Shown here one piece after another: positions 41,634 to 52,155 of a stretch of 64,000 nucleotides of DNA. The translations under genes were made by a program, and so were the position numbers. A model generated the notes under the pieces. The model was given only the letters and a program-made list of their open reading frames with translations. It searched no databases and was not told where the DNA came from. How positions within the stretch are numbered: the first letter of the stretch is position 1; each line of letters begins with the position of its first letter. This stretch comes from Massospora cicadina (lineage: Eukaryota; Entomophthoromycota; Entomophthoromycetes; Entomophthorales; Entomophthoraceae), in the NCBI GenBank assembly GCA_022478985.1, contig JAKSZP010014508.1, forward strand, positions 1 to 64,000, given 5' to 3'.

Positions 41634-44600
41634 GTGGGTCATTATGTTTTAGGAGCCTCAGGTGAAGTAGAGGTATCGGACAGGTTGAACACAAAAGGAG
41701 TGAATATGGCTATGATACCCAACAGAACTTATCTTCATCAAGTGCTGAGGGATCTGAAGGATATTGACACTGCTAGTGACGCCATCCAGCACATTGACTC
41801 GCTAATCCAATCCATCAAGGGTGTGCACACCCTGCAGTATATCCAGGAGAACTACCCAGGGAGTGCCAAAAGACTAGTTTACACTCACCAGCTAAAGGAG
41901 GACCTAGCTCTTCCCCCCAGCTTGGGTGGAATCTTAACAAAAGTTGAGGTTGTCATTAACAGAGTATGGGTCACAGCTATCTTTGACACTGGATCCCCAA
42001 TGAATGTTGTGTCCAAAAAACTTATCAAATAGATTAAGCTGGCCCCTGACCTTGACTACACCCAAATGTTTGGTACGTCTGGTCCCTTAAATACATGTGC
42101 TATTAGGGCATACTCTTCTTTGCCAATTTGATTTATGAAACTCATCTTTTTAGCCCCCGTTGTTGCCATGACTAACAAATATCTATGATCTACTCATTGG
42201 TACACAGTTTATGCTGGAATACAAAGGGATAATTTACTTGAAGCAGGGCTATCTCTCCCTGCTCAACTATGAGGTCCCTCTGATCCTGACCAACAATGAG
42301 CTTAAAAAAGGAGTACGCTTTAACTTTGGCTTACCCCTCCTCTGCCTTATCCATGCACTACATCACAGCGAGAAAATACAAAAATTTTGCCTCAATCAGT
42401 GGATGCTCTAGAGGTTATTCCTTTCTATGCGTCTGAAGAGGTTAAACAAGGCGGGTGAACAAAGGGTAGGTGACATGAAGATTATCATACAGATCCCACA
42501 CAACTGTCTATTGCACCTAATCAGCATTGACAGAGTTAGCCCTCTTGAGCCTAGAGTCCTGACAGGTGTGCTAGACCCACCTTATCAGTGACCAATCAAT
42601 CTGCTTTTGGGGAATCTCAACACGAAGAACATGGTCATCAAGAAGCATCAGGAGATCAGAAGAGGTCTGTGGTCCCTATTGAGGACATTAAACAAGTTCA
42701 ATTATCAGGTCTATGGCGGATATGGGCTTACCCACAGACCAATCAATATGCACTCTACCTACTGTTCATATTTCCAATGAACTAACCCCCGCGAGCTTTA
42801 CAAGGTCCACACCTTACTGGAACCCTATAGCAATATCCTCTCTAACTCTAATACTGACTACAGGCACATGAAAGTTTGGATGCATAATATTGACATTGGG
42901 ATGCTTGTTTCATCTGATCTAAACCCTACCATAAATCAAAAGTCAAGGAGCTAAAGATGTAGGCGAAGCTAAAATAGTTGTTGGACGCTGGATTGCTGGT
43001 GCTATCCCAAAGTCCTTGTCATCCCCGCTTCTACTGATAAAGAAGAAAAACAGAGGTAATCAGGTAGTCATGGACTACTGTAAACTGAACAACCTCACCA
43101 AAAAGAATAGTTATCCTATCCCCAGCATTGACAACGCCCTAGCCCAACTCTCCAGATATAACTTCTTTACCGCCATGAAACTGGCTAGAGGTTATTATCA
43201 ATGGGACCTCTCTCCCCAAGATCAATAGAAATGCGTTCTTATTTGCAGCGAGGGTTTCTTATGGCCAACCCAACTACCTTAAGGGTTATGCAACGCCACC
43301 ACATTTTTTCAGCGAGCCATGGAACATATCTTGCAGGATCTGAAGTTGAGTTTTGTCATTGTTTATCTCAATAACATATTAGTGTTCTCAAAGACCTTAA
43401 ATAAACATCTTGCTCACCTGAAAACAGTGTTTCAGCGCCTATATGAGGTCAATATCAAGTCAAAGCTCTCCAAGTGCACAATTTTCCATAGGAAGTTAAA
43501 TTTACTGGGACACGCCTTTTCACAGGATAAGATTCACCCCTCCAAGACAAGGTTGAAGCGATATTTAAAATGCCTGCACTCAAAACCCTTTGCGACATAC
43601 AATTATTCTTGGGCATGATGAGTATTACCATCAATTAATCCCCAAGTTCGCCCAGCTCAGTGAGCCCTTATATGTCTCTTGGCTAAAAACACTCCATTCC
43701 ATTGGGGTGCTGAACAAAAAGCCGCGTTTGAGGCCCCAAAGGAATTATTGCAACAAAGGTCAATCCTCCATCACCCTGACTATGGCAAGCCCTTCAAGTT
43801 ATTCATGGATGCCTCCAATTACGCCGCTAAAGCTATCTTACTTCAATTAGATGAGAATGGGGTTGATCACACTATTTAATTCTTCAGCAAAATGCTCTCA
43901 AAATCTTAAGGCAACTGCAGCATCACTGAGAAGGAGTGCCCGGCCATCTTTCTCACTGGCAAATACTGCCGCCCCTTCTTATATTGGACGTCTTTCAAAG
44001 TGGTTACTGACCACGACTATTTGAAGTGGTTGTAAAATATTAAGAGCCCCACTGGATGGCTGGCTCTCTGGGCTCTTAAGCTCCAGCACTACGACATGAC
44101 CTTTGAGAACTGGGCAGGAACTCACCATATGAATGTATACAGTTTAAAGCGGCTGCCTGTTCTTCACTTAGACAATAGTGAAGCTGAGAGGTTACATGAC
44201 CTCCTCATGACTTCTGATGCGTGGGATGATGAAGATAAACTGGTACAGAAGATGCTATCTTGTCACTCCTGCAACACCAAGGTGGAAAGTGGGAAGTTAT
44301 ATATAAGAAAGTAGGAATAAATGGTTGCTTATCTCCGGCCATCAGAGCGAGTACCTGTGATCCTGGAGTCTCAACTATCATGGGCCATGGCGGAGTCCAA
44401 AAAATATGAGTGGGTTAAAGAGAGGTATTACTGGGAGGATATCATGGAGACCATAGCTGAAGTCCTGGATTCGTCTGACCTGCAAAAAACAATCCAGCTT
44501 CATGACCCATTTTCAGTACCAACCTACGCCGTTCCAACGTCTTTAACACACCATAAGTTTGGATGTGGTAGGTCCTCTCCCTCAAACTACTGGAGGTAAT

Positions 44601-44896
44601 TGTTATATCTTAGTTGGAATTGACCATTTTGCCAAATGGGTTTAAGATGTGGCTCTCCGCTCTCAGACTGCCAAAGTCGCGGCTACCTTCTTACATCAAA
44701 ACATCTTCACGTGGCATGGTTGCCCCCAGGTCCTCCTTTGTGATAATGGGAAAAACTTCACTTTCAGAGCAGTAAAGCTACTAGCCACTTCCTTGGGAAC
44801 ACAACTCTTCTCAGCCCCCTATAACCTATCCACAAATGTTGCCATAGAAAGAGTTAATGGAACCCTGGTCTCTATACTCTGGAAAAAGCCTGTTTA
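41634..44896 (+). pseudogene. pol of Gypsy-2: protease, RT, RNase H, integrase N-terminal part (broken)
   Basis: Pre-protease and protease lie at 41634-42032, with the catalytic DTGS at 41985-41996 (VTAIFDTGSPMNVVSKKLI). RT begins with VMDYCKLNNLTKKNSYPIPS (about 43060-43130), and its YxDD box reads YLNN at 43364-43375, so both aspartates are replaced by asparagine. RNase H is at 43680-44060 (FKLFMDASNYAAKAILLQL). Integrase: zinc region at about 44340-44500 (SWAMAESKKYEWVKERYYW); core at 44640-44896 (VAATFLHQNIFTWHGCPQVLLCDNGKNFTF, then IERVNGTLVSIL). The reading stops at 44896 because solo LTR S is inserted at 44902. Confidence 0.85.
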
Positions 44897-44901
44897 GACC
44901 C
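44897..44901. repeat. Target-site duplication of solo LTR S, left copy (GACCC)
   Basis: GACCC is repeated exactly at 50933-50937. Confidence 0.9.
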
Positions 44902-45454
44902 TGTCAGACATTTGCCCTCTCAGCAGAAAGAGAAGAATGTTGTGGGTTCAATTAGGCCGAGAAGAAAAAATTTAAGACATTTATTAGTCTGAAAAAATGA
45001 TTTTGATTATAATAATAAAAAGAATGATGAGAGCGGCCTAAAGACCCTGGCCGATTTTCAGTGGAACACCACTAATTGGGGTAACACTAGTTTAGAACCT
45101 CATGGGAAATTAACATGAAGTTTAGCCGTCAGATTACTATGACTTTTCAGCAGACTATGGGACGTCCATTGGAGGGATCTCCCCCAACCCTACCAGTCCT
45201 ATTCCAGCACCTACATGGAGGTTCTATTATAGGCGTGGCCAGGGTCCCCTTAGGTGAAATTTTTGAGAAAGGGGATTGGCTCAAATATATTAAGTCATTA
45301 CCCCATGGTTACATATTACCCCAAAATAATTCCCCATTAATTGTTCCGCTTAATTAAAATGAGTTTTCTGAGCTTTGATAGGTTAACTTTGTATATTCCC
45401 TTTTTTGGACTAGTCTAAGCTATTCTGAACTTATTATTGAATTTCCCTTAAACC

Positions 45455-45468
45455 TTGATACAGTTTAA
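45455..45468. repeat. Target-site duplication of LINE-D, left copy
   Basis: TTGATACAGTTTAA, identical to 50731-50744. Confidence 0.92.
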
Positions 45469-45482
45469 AACTTTTCTCTCTC

Positions 45483-45502
45483 GTTGCAATCACTTTTGCA
45501 AC
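45483..45502 (+). other. 5'-terminal hairpin of LINE-D
   Basis: GTTGCAATCACTTTTGCAAC: arms GTTGCAA and TTGCAAC are perfectly complementary around TCACTT. It lies 15 bases from the 5' end. Y-B has GCTCAAACTCACTTTTGAGC in the same place. Confidence 0.65.
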
Positions 45503-45562
45503 TTATTCAATTCAAGTCTAATTCTAGTTTGTTAATTTCACAGAGGAGATTAGTCTGCGCCC

Positions 45563-46965
45563 ATGTCAGGGAGTAGTTGGGCAAGTAAGGTAAGAGGAGC
45601 AGGTTGTAGGCCCGCGGCCTCAAATGTTTGAAAATGCCCCAAAGAAACTGGCGGAATAGAAAAAAATAAAAAATCCGGCGGTCACTAATTCCCCAAAATC
45701 CTCACTTGACAAGCGCGATGCAACCAATACATCAACACGCCGCACTCCCAACCACTCTCATCGGTGGAATATGGAGTCCGTGTGTTTCTGGACATCCAAA
45801 AAACAGCTCTATGGGAAAGATTTTGTGGGGATGTGCACAATTTTTCCTGACCGCGGTGTACATCGCACCTCACTCCATGTCACGTGGTTGGCTGGACTCA
45901 GTTTTAAAAATAAGGAGGCAGCAGATGAAGCTGCTGCAGTGAGCATAGTGATTGACCTCCCTGAAGGGCAACAAGTCATCAAAACCAAATGCACCAGATG
46001 GACAAAATCCAACCAAAATTTCCTCACGTTTGCTTTTTGCTTACTACAGTAAAACGTGCCATTTTGGAGCAGCACCTGGAAAGATGGTCTCACCATTTAT
46101 GGCGAAATACAATCTTTTAAGATGCAATGCTTTACGCTGATGCCACACCTTTGCACCGGCAAAGCCTTTGCAGTTCTAACCCAACCGAGGAGATCGCGAA
46201 GGACTTAACCCAGATCCCACACTCCACATATATCAATATTAGAGGGCATACCACCCACCCTTTCTAGGTAACCGTGGACAGCGCGCCCCCATCTGCACCT
46301 ACTGTGATGCGTTAATCCATAAGGCACATGCATGCCCCACCAAGGAGGGCATCACATACCAAGAGAACCCCTTGGCGGCCATGGCCAGCAGAGAGGCACA
46401 CTATGAACCAACCGCAAGCACCAAAGAGGCTTTCCTGTGAGAGCACAAGGCTGCTACTTACTGGTAAAACCTATTTCCCTGCAAGAGCGAAAGAAGGCCA
46501 AGCAGGCCCGCAGGGCTGCAGCCAAGGAAGCGGCCAAAGCCACCACTGCTATCCCACACTCCCAACGCCAAAGGACATTGAAACCTTCGCAGCGGAAGCA
46601 ACTCAGGAATCCATCAACCAATCATATTGGGAAGCCCATGCCAATTAGGCCACCCAATCTGATGATCTGATGGGTGACTCAATTTCACCTGATCTTTGCA
46701 ACCAAGCTCCGGTCAAAACCAACTTGGGGTCCAACCTACCTGAAAATTTTTTTTGACCTAATAGTTGGTGCACTGAACTCATCCGCACCACAAAAAATTT
46801 GTTCAACGTCGGGGTAACAAAAAGCAAAGGCAAAAGCCAACGCGAACCTTTCTGCTAAAATCAAAAAACTACCAATAGCATTGCTGCAAACACCCATGCT
46901 GCTGTGAAGGCCCATGGGGATCTAGAGGAGGCTAGTGGGCCCAGGTGCCCAACCCCTCACACCTA
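45563..46965 (+). pseudogene. LINE-D ORF1: gag-like RNA-binding protein with CCHC knuckle (broken)
   Basis: The probable start is the ATG at 45563 (MSGSSWASKVRGAG). The central region (45771-46052) has FKNKEAADEAAAVSIVIDLP and GQQVIKTKCTRWTKS, comparable with the region before the RRM-like block of element E. A CCHC knuckle at 46294-46335 reads CTYCDALIHKAHAC, an exact CX2CX4HX4C. A basic Lys/Arg/Ala-rich tail (about 46480-46560) follows. It would bind the element RNA and form the ribonucleoprotein particle. Stops and frameshifts interrupt it. Confidence 0.75.
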
Positions 46966-46969
46966 AGGT

Positions 46970-49900
46970 GTGATGGCGGAAACCTTCACTTTAGGGACGT
47001 TGAATATCGCCAGACTCAAGGCCTCGCCATCCTGGGCTAGGAAACTGAGTTTTTTACAAAAAAATTTACCCGTGGACATCCTGGCCATCCAGGAGTCCCA
47101 CTGTCCGCGAGGTTCCAAGGATGCTTGGAAAACCATGCTTCTCCCTTCCCTATCCTTCTGATCAGAGCACTGTGGGGTGCTAATTTGGAAAAACAATTTT
47201 TTAAATTTCTATCATCAGAATCCTTCCTCAATGGCCGAGTCCTCATTGTCACTTTCTTGTGGGCCAATGAGGCACACACTATCATCAACATCTATGCCCC
47301 AACCTTTACACAAGAGCGTCAGGAATTTTTCTCATTGGTCAAATCCCTTCCATTACCCCCTGACCCTTTCATAGTTGGCGACATGAACTGTTGGTTAAAC
47401 TCTCCCACAAAACGTTGGCCTTCCTTCTCCCATTCCTCCCAGGGTCACGTAGAACTTCGCGTTCTAAAGGCCACCCTTGGGTTAATGGATGCGCTGCCGC
47501 GGCGAGCCCTGCTGCTCAAAAACATGACGCGACCCCACATCCACAACGGCCAATTAAGGTCCATGACCCGCATAGACCTTATCCTTATGCCAGCAAAATT
47601 CCAACCTCACATCTCCCACTTCCAAACAACAAAAATTGAATTCTCCGACCACTGGCTGGTCTCAATAACCTACCACCTGCCTGTCACAGTGGCTTAGGCC
47701 CCATATTGGTGCAAACTCCGCCCTCCCAAACTTGAGTCGCCAGGATTTTCCACTTGGGTGGTAGCAGCAACTTTGGCAAAAGAGTTTTTTACACCATCTG
47801 CGCGGACCCCATCTCCACATGGGCAGCCTTCAAAGAGGATACCATCTGCCACTCCCGCCACTTCTCCTCCCGACGCTCATAAGCCACATTGGCTGTCATC
47901 TCGAGCGCTCTGGCAGAGTTGGCACACCTGGAGTCCAACATCTCAGCCACAGGATACAGCCCGCATGGGGCCAGAAGTGGGCGGAGGCAGCCGCCCACCT
48001 CAACGCGCTCGGAAGGCAACACAAACATCAGGTTTGTGTTCAGTACAGGGCCAAACGCATTACAGAGGGCAACAAGTGCACCTCATATTTTTTTAAAAAA
48101 ATTTTGCACCATGCCAGAGCGTGGCCTACACACAGGTGCAAAAATCGGATGATTCCATCTCAGATACGCCAGCCAAAGTGGCAATCAAGTATAAAAATAT
48201 TACTCTGAGTTATACCATTCTGATCCAATTCAGCTGGCCAAAGTGGCGGAATTTCTCGACTGAACCCACATCTGCACCATTTCCCGATACTCAGAAATAA
48301 TGAATTTGATTACTCTGAATGAACTATGGGCAGCCATTCGCGGTGCACCAAACCGGAAATGCCCAGGCCCAGATTGCATTCCATATGGATTCTATAAAAA
48401 GTACTTCAGATATATATCCCCACTACTGCTTGCCTCACTTAACCAGAGACTTCTGGAAACGCGCCTCCTACCAGGAGGACAAGAGGCCTTCACCGTCACA
48501 CTCTTCAAGAAAGGGGACAAGCTAGACTTAGCCAACTGGCGCCCCATTTCTTTAATAACACGGATACAAAACTTTTAACAATAATAATGGCTAACCGTTT
48601 AGGGATTGTAGCATCTGCCACCATCTCCCCAGAACATTTTGGTTTTTATACCCAGAAGGTCGATTTGGGACAATGTGCACTCTTTGGCTAACGCATGCCA
48701 GTCCACAGCCTCTGGGGCACTTGTATTATTAGACCAACAGAAGGCCTATGATAGAGTAAACTGGGAATACCTCAGGGCCTGCCTCCATCAATTTCGCTTA
48801 CCCCCTCGCTTCATCAACTGGGTGATGCTGCTCACGGAATCTGCAACAATTGCAGTGCGTGGCCCTGGCTTCCTAACAGAAGTAGTCCGCCCTCAAAGGG
48901 GCTTGCGACAAGGAGAACCCCTTAGCCCACTCTTATACAACTTTAGCCTTGACCCGCTACTTCGAAATGTGTATGCCCAACTCACTGGGGTCCATGTGCC
49001 AGGCCAAGCCCCAGTAAAGATGATGGCGTTTGCAGATGACTGTGTGGTTAGGGTGTCTAATAATAAAGATGCACGCGCACTTGAAGCTCTCATCCAGGAG
49101 TATTCCCGGGTAAGTAATGCTGCACTGAACGCTTCCAAAACCAAAATCATCCTCCTTGGTTGGTATCAAACCTGATGGGCCCCAGCGACCAGTGACCAGC
49201 CCAGCCCATCTGCTCGCACATGTGCTCGCCCTCCCAGCTCACCCCACACCACCCCACTGGTGCTCCCCTTCGTGCCACGCCCTACCATAGGGCCTGTCCG
49301 CCATCTGGGCGTGTGGGTGGAGGCAGGCAGGTACGCATCAGCAGTAATGGAGAGTCAATTCTAGACAACGTGATGAAGCGCATCGCCTCCCTCAGAGCTC
49401 GCCCTACTTCCCTTACAGGCAGGGTAGTTTTAGCCAACTCTATGCTCCTCTCCAAAGTCTGGTTTGGAGCCCACGCCATCCCCTTCTCCCCAGGCTTTTT
49501 CAAATCCTTGTATGCCCTTCTGCAAGGATGGCTTTGGTCAGGCCGCCCACCACCAGTACGGCTAGAGGTCATATTTGGCCCTCATCATCAAGGTGGCATG
49601 GGCCTGCTTGACTTCAAAGCCCATGCTGCCAAGATCCTGGGCACCTGGACTGCGGCCATCACCGCCCCTACGCTCCCCTCCCAACACTGGTCCTGCGCGG
49701 CCTGCTCCAACTTCTCCCGCGCCTTGGGCCTTAACAATCCATCAAACCCTCACTCCCTGATGAAATACCTGGCTTCATAACCATCGGCCACAGGTCCTCA
49801 CGGGACTAAAACCAACTACAAACGAATCCTCCTCTCCATGCGGAGCGCTGAGTGGAGAATTTGTATTAGCGGACACACAGCCTAGAGAGGCCGCCCCTCT

Positions 49901-50754
49901 CCTTAGTTCAAAAAGAGTTACAGGGGCTACCCATCCAAGATGGCGTGATCCCCACATATCCCCATGTCCTATCCAGGGTGGACTACCTGGACATGATGGA
50001 CATCCCTTACTCCATTGAGACCCAAAAAACTATCTGGAAATATGCACACCATCCTCTGTTGCAGCCTCAAATCCGGTCCCATGTGTGGCGCTGCCTGAGG
50101 CAGGTGTACCATATGGCTGAGCGCTCTAACGCTTTACACTCATCCTGCGTCGTGTGTGGCCAGTATGGAACGCTGTACCACCGCCTGGAGAAGTGTCCTT
50201 CCTCTAAAGTGATATGGCGCGAAGCTCAACGTCTGCTGGGCCAGGATCAAACACATTTCTTCAGTCTGTCAAGAGATATGTTTGCTTTATCATTGGCTTC
50301 CCCCCTTCCACCCTCCCTCCATGCTCTGGTGGTTGCAATCGCCATGTGGACTATCCACACGATTGTCTTGGATGCCATCACAGGCTCCACCCCCACCCTC
50401 CCAGAAGCTGTCTGCAGATTCTGGTCTCATTTGGTGGACCACTTCAGGCGTGGATGTTTGGATACCTCCCACCGCGTTGCCAACAGCTGGTCTCCTCCTG
50501 GTTCCCAGTCTGGTTCATCAACTCAGACCCTCTCCTCCACATGTGTTCAGTTGTGGCTACGGCCCCTTCACACGTTCCCTCCCCCTCCCAATAAGTGGCG
50601 TTCCCGCTGGCAACAAGAGATAGCTTCGCTTCTCTGGGGTGCCTTCCCTGTTCTAAGTTTTGTTTCCTTCAGGTCAAATTTGGAAGTGCCCGTCCCATGG
50701 TCGGCCTTCCTCTCAATAAATTTACAAAATTTGATACAGTTTAATACTGAATGA
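46970..50754 (+). pseudogene. LINE-D ORF2: endonuclease, reverse transcriptase, CCHC (broken)
   Basis: The start at 46970 (MMAETFTLGTLNIARLK) is shortly after ORF1. APE-like endonuclease: ILAIQESH, then a frame change near 47160, then NIYAP, VGDMNCW (GDxN), MTRIDLIL (SRID-type) and SDHW at about 47644-47655. RT: KCPGPDCIPYGFYKKYF, FKKGDKLDLANWRPISL, LLDQQKAYDRVNW (motif A Asp), RGLRQGEPLSPLLYNF, and the catalytic FADD intact at 49029-49040. The C-terminal zinc motif at 50146-50196 is CX2CX7HX4C (CVVCGQYGTLYHRLEKC). ORF2 nicks the target and primes cDNA synthesis there. Stops at about 48578 and 49175 and several frameshifts inactivate it. The last codons run past the TSD. Confidence 0.88.
50731..50744. 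repeat. Target-site duplication of LINE-D, right copy
   Basis: TTGATACAGTTTAA; pairs with 45455-45468. Confidence 0.92.
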
Positions 50755-50876
50755 TTCGAGATCAAGGGAGAAGTTTTTACATATTCTTGGAAGCAACTGA
50801 TAAACCAAAAAAGCTCCTATTTTCTATGGTTTTTAAGTTTAAGTATCTTTATTATTCTTTTGGTATCAAACCCTAT

Positions 50877-50932
50877 TGTTGGATTTTGGGAATAAGCACC
50901 TAGCAAGCATCAATTACACCCAAAATCCAACA
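50877..50932 (+). other. Terminal inverted repeat (hairpin) closing solo LTR S
   Basis: TGTTGGATTTTGGG (50877-50890) and CCCAAAATCCAACA (50919-50932) are perfectly complementary over 14 bp around a 28-nt loop containing AATAAGCACCTAGCAAGCAT. The loop resembles that of Gypsy-2 and the arms resemble those of Gypsy-1. Confidence 0.75.
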
Positions 50933-50937
50933 GACCC
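50933..50937. repeat. Target-site duplication of solo LTR S, right copy (GACCC)
   Basis: Pairs with 44897-44901. Confidence 0.9.
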
Positions 50938-51414
50938 TCACCACTGGGATCTCAACTTACACAGTGCGCTCATGGCCTATCGCATTAGTTACCATTTTAT
51001 CTTAAAATTTGCCCTTTTCCATGTGTTATATGGGTGAGAACCCAGGGTGCCAGCTTTATTAGCCATAAATATCTTCTATGACAGTACTGACCCTGAACAA
51101 GCCATGAAAAGTTGGCCCAGAACATCATCCAATTACAGTCTGAAGCTATAACTAACTTGGCATTACTGATACTAAAGAAGGTCAAGATGCTAATGAGAGC
51201 AAAGCCCAACTTTTGTCTTTACAAGTATCAGACTTGGTACAATATTAGAACAATTGGATCACTACTAGGAGTGAGAAGCTTGGGTCTATCTGGGAGGGGC
51301 CATTTGTAGCACATATAAGTGAGGGGATGAATACTCCATCAAATCCATTGCTTCTGGAGTTATCATCAACTGGGTCTATGACCAATACTTACTTTTTTAT
51401 TCACCCCTAACGCT
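50938..51414 (+). pseudogene. Gypsy-2 integrase C-terminal part, resumed after the nested insertions
   Basis: The plus strand reads HHWDLNLHSALMAYRISYHF, then FHVLYG, EPRVPALLA and DPEQAMK, matching MSPFRVLYGREPGVTALL and DPDQAMKKLAQ in Gypsy-1. It continues the frame broken at 44896 and ends at the polypurine tract. Confidence 0.75.
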
Positions 51415-51428
51415 CTTGAAGGGGGTAA
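51415..51428 (+). other. Polypurine tract of Gypsy-2
   Basis: CTTGAAGGGGGTAA directly before TGTCAGACAATCC. Confidence 0.8.
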
Positions 51429-52150
51429 TGTCAGACAATCCAAAGTCCAATATTGTGAGAAGAGTTTGGATGAAAATAACAATACAATTGGCCAAAAGGT
51501 CCTGGCCAACCTGTGGTGGAACCCCTCAAATCAAGGTATACCTTTACTATTCTTGGGCAAATAGCACAAGTTCAGGTATCATGGTTACTCCAAATCGTTG
51601 GTGGAATTAAGGGAGCCATTAGGAGTCACTCCCCGTCTTACAACTAATATAGTTCGACATACACTGCAGAGACCAGCTCCTTAAATAGATTTTAGAGGGT
51701 ACCCTCAAGGTGCAAATATTTTCTGACTCAATGATTAGGTAAAATATATAAAATCGTTGCCTCAAGAATCTATCCTACCTGCAACTGACTTTACATCAGC
51801 CTTTACATCTAAGCAATGTGAATCTTATGAGCTCCAATAGGTCAAATCCCCATATTCCCTAATTTGGACATTCATAGCCTAATCCAAACTTTGAGCCTCA
51901 ACGCAATTAAATACTAAGTACTGAGATTTTGTTAGGGTTCGCTTCTTGTCATTCAATTCTGAATACCAAAAACTGATAGAATTGACCCTTTAGTTTATTT
52001 ATAATATTAGTATTTCTAATATAAGTGGTCTAAAAACTCCCCTGAAAATATTCAATTCAGCAGTAGAGAATGAACCTTCTATTGCCAAATTATTCTGGAA
52101 ATCGAGGGCATAATAGCACTTGCAAGCATCCAAACTTCCTGGATCCCACA
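51429..52150 (+). repeat. 3' LTR of Gypsy-2
   Basis: Direct repeat of 39515-40240 (shared TACACTGCAGAGACCAGCTC, GAGGGTACCCTCAAGGTGCA, AGTGGTCTAAAAACTCCCCT). Ends GGATCCCACA at the TSD. Confidence 0.9.
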
Positions 52151-52155
52151 GCTGT
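52151..52155. repeat. Target-site duplication of Gypsy-2, right copy (GCTGT)
   Basis: Pairs with 39510-39514. Confidence 0.9.

Larger units (their letters stand above)
45469..50730 (+). mobile_element. LINE-D: complete-length non-LTR retrotransposon (5.26 kb)
   Basis: Bounded by a perfect 14-bp TSD. The 5' end is AACTTTTCTCTCTC followed by a hairpin at 45483-45502. There are two coding regions: ORF1 with a CCHC knuckle, and ORF2 with an APE-type endonuclease, reverse transcriptase and C-terminal CCHC. The 3' end is CTCTCAATAAATTTACAAAA without a long A-tail. The element is full-length but carries stops and frameshifts. The clade is not assigned; the endonuclease-RT-CCHC order is shared by several fungal groups such as Tad-like elements. 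Confidence 0.9.
44902..50932 (+). mobile_element. Solo LTR S (related to Gypsy-1 LTRs), itself split by LINE-D
   Basis: Begins TGTCAGACATTTGCC, as the Gypsy-1 LTR does on its own strand, and shares TTTTCAGTGGAAC-CC, AATTGGGGTAACAC, TATGGGACGTCCATTGGA and TATTCCAGCACCTACAT-like words with it in order. It ends CCCAAAATCCAACA at 50932, followed by the TSD. LTR-derived parts are 44902-45468 and 50745-50932 (about 755 bp). No internal gypsy sequence lies between, so this is a solo LTR left by LTR-LTR recombination. Confidence 0.88.
39515..52150 (+). mobile_element. Gypsy-2: Ty3/gypsy element inserted in the integrase of Gypsy-I
   Basis: LTRs at 39515-40240 (726 bp) and 51429-52150 (722 bp), TSD GCTGT, primer-binding-like motif at 40243-40260 and polypurine tract at 51415-51428. 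Removing the nested solo LTR (with LINE-D) and one TSD copy leaves about 6.6 kb, almost the length of Gypsy-1. Plus-strand order: gag, protease, RT, RNase H, integrase, with the integrase interrupted at 44901. All frames are damaged. Confidence 0.92.

Noticed and set aside
44902..45468. Separate 5' LTR of a complete gypsy starting here
   Set aside because: The matching LTR end is found at 50745-50932 after removing LINE-D, with TSD GACCC on both outer sides and no internal gypsy sequence, so this is a single solo LTR.
45685..46096. Overlapping minus and plus frames over LINE-D ORF1
   Set aside because: They lie in other frames of the same region; the CCHC knuckle and flanking motifs fix the coding frame on the plus strand.
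47037..47291. Minus-strand frames over the LINE-D endonuclease
   Set aside because: Antisense to a clearly recognisable APE-type endonuclease.
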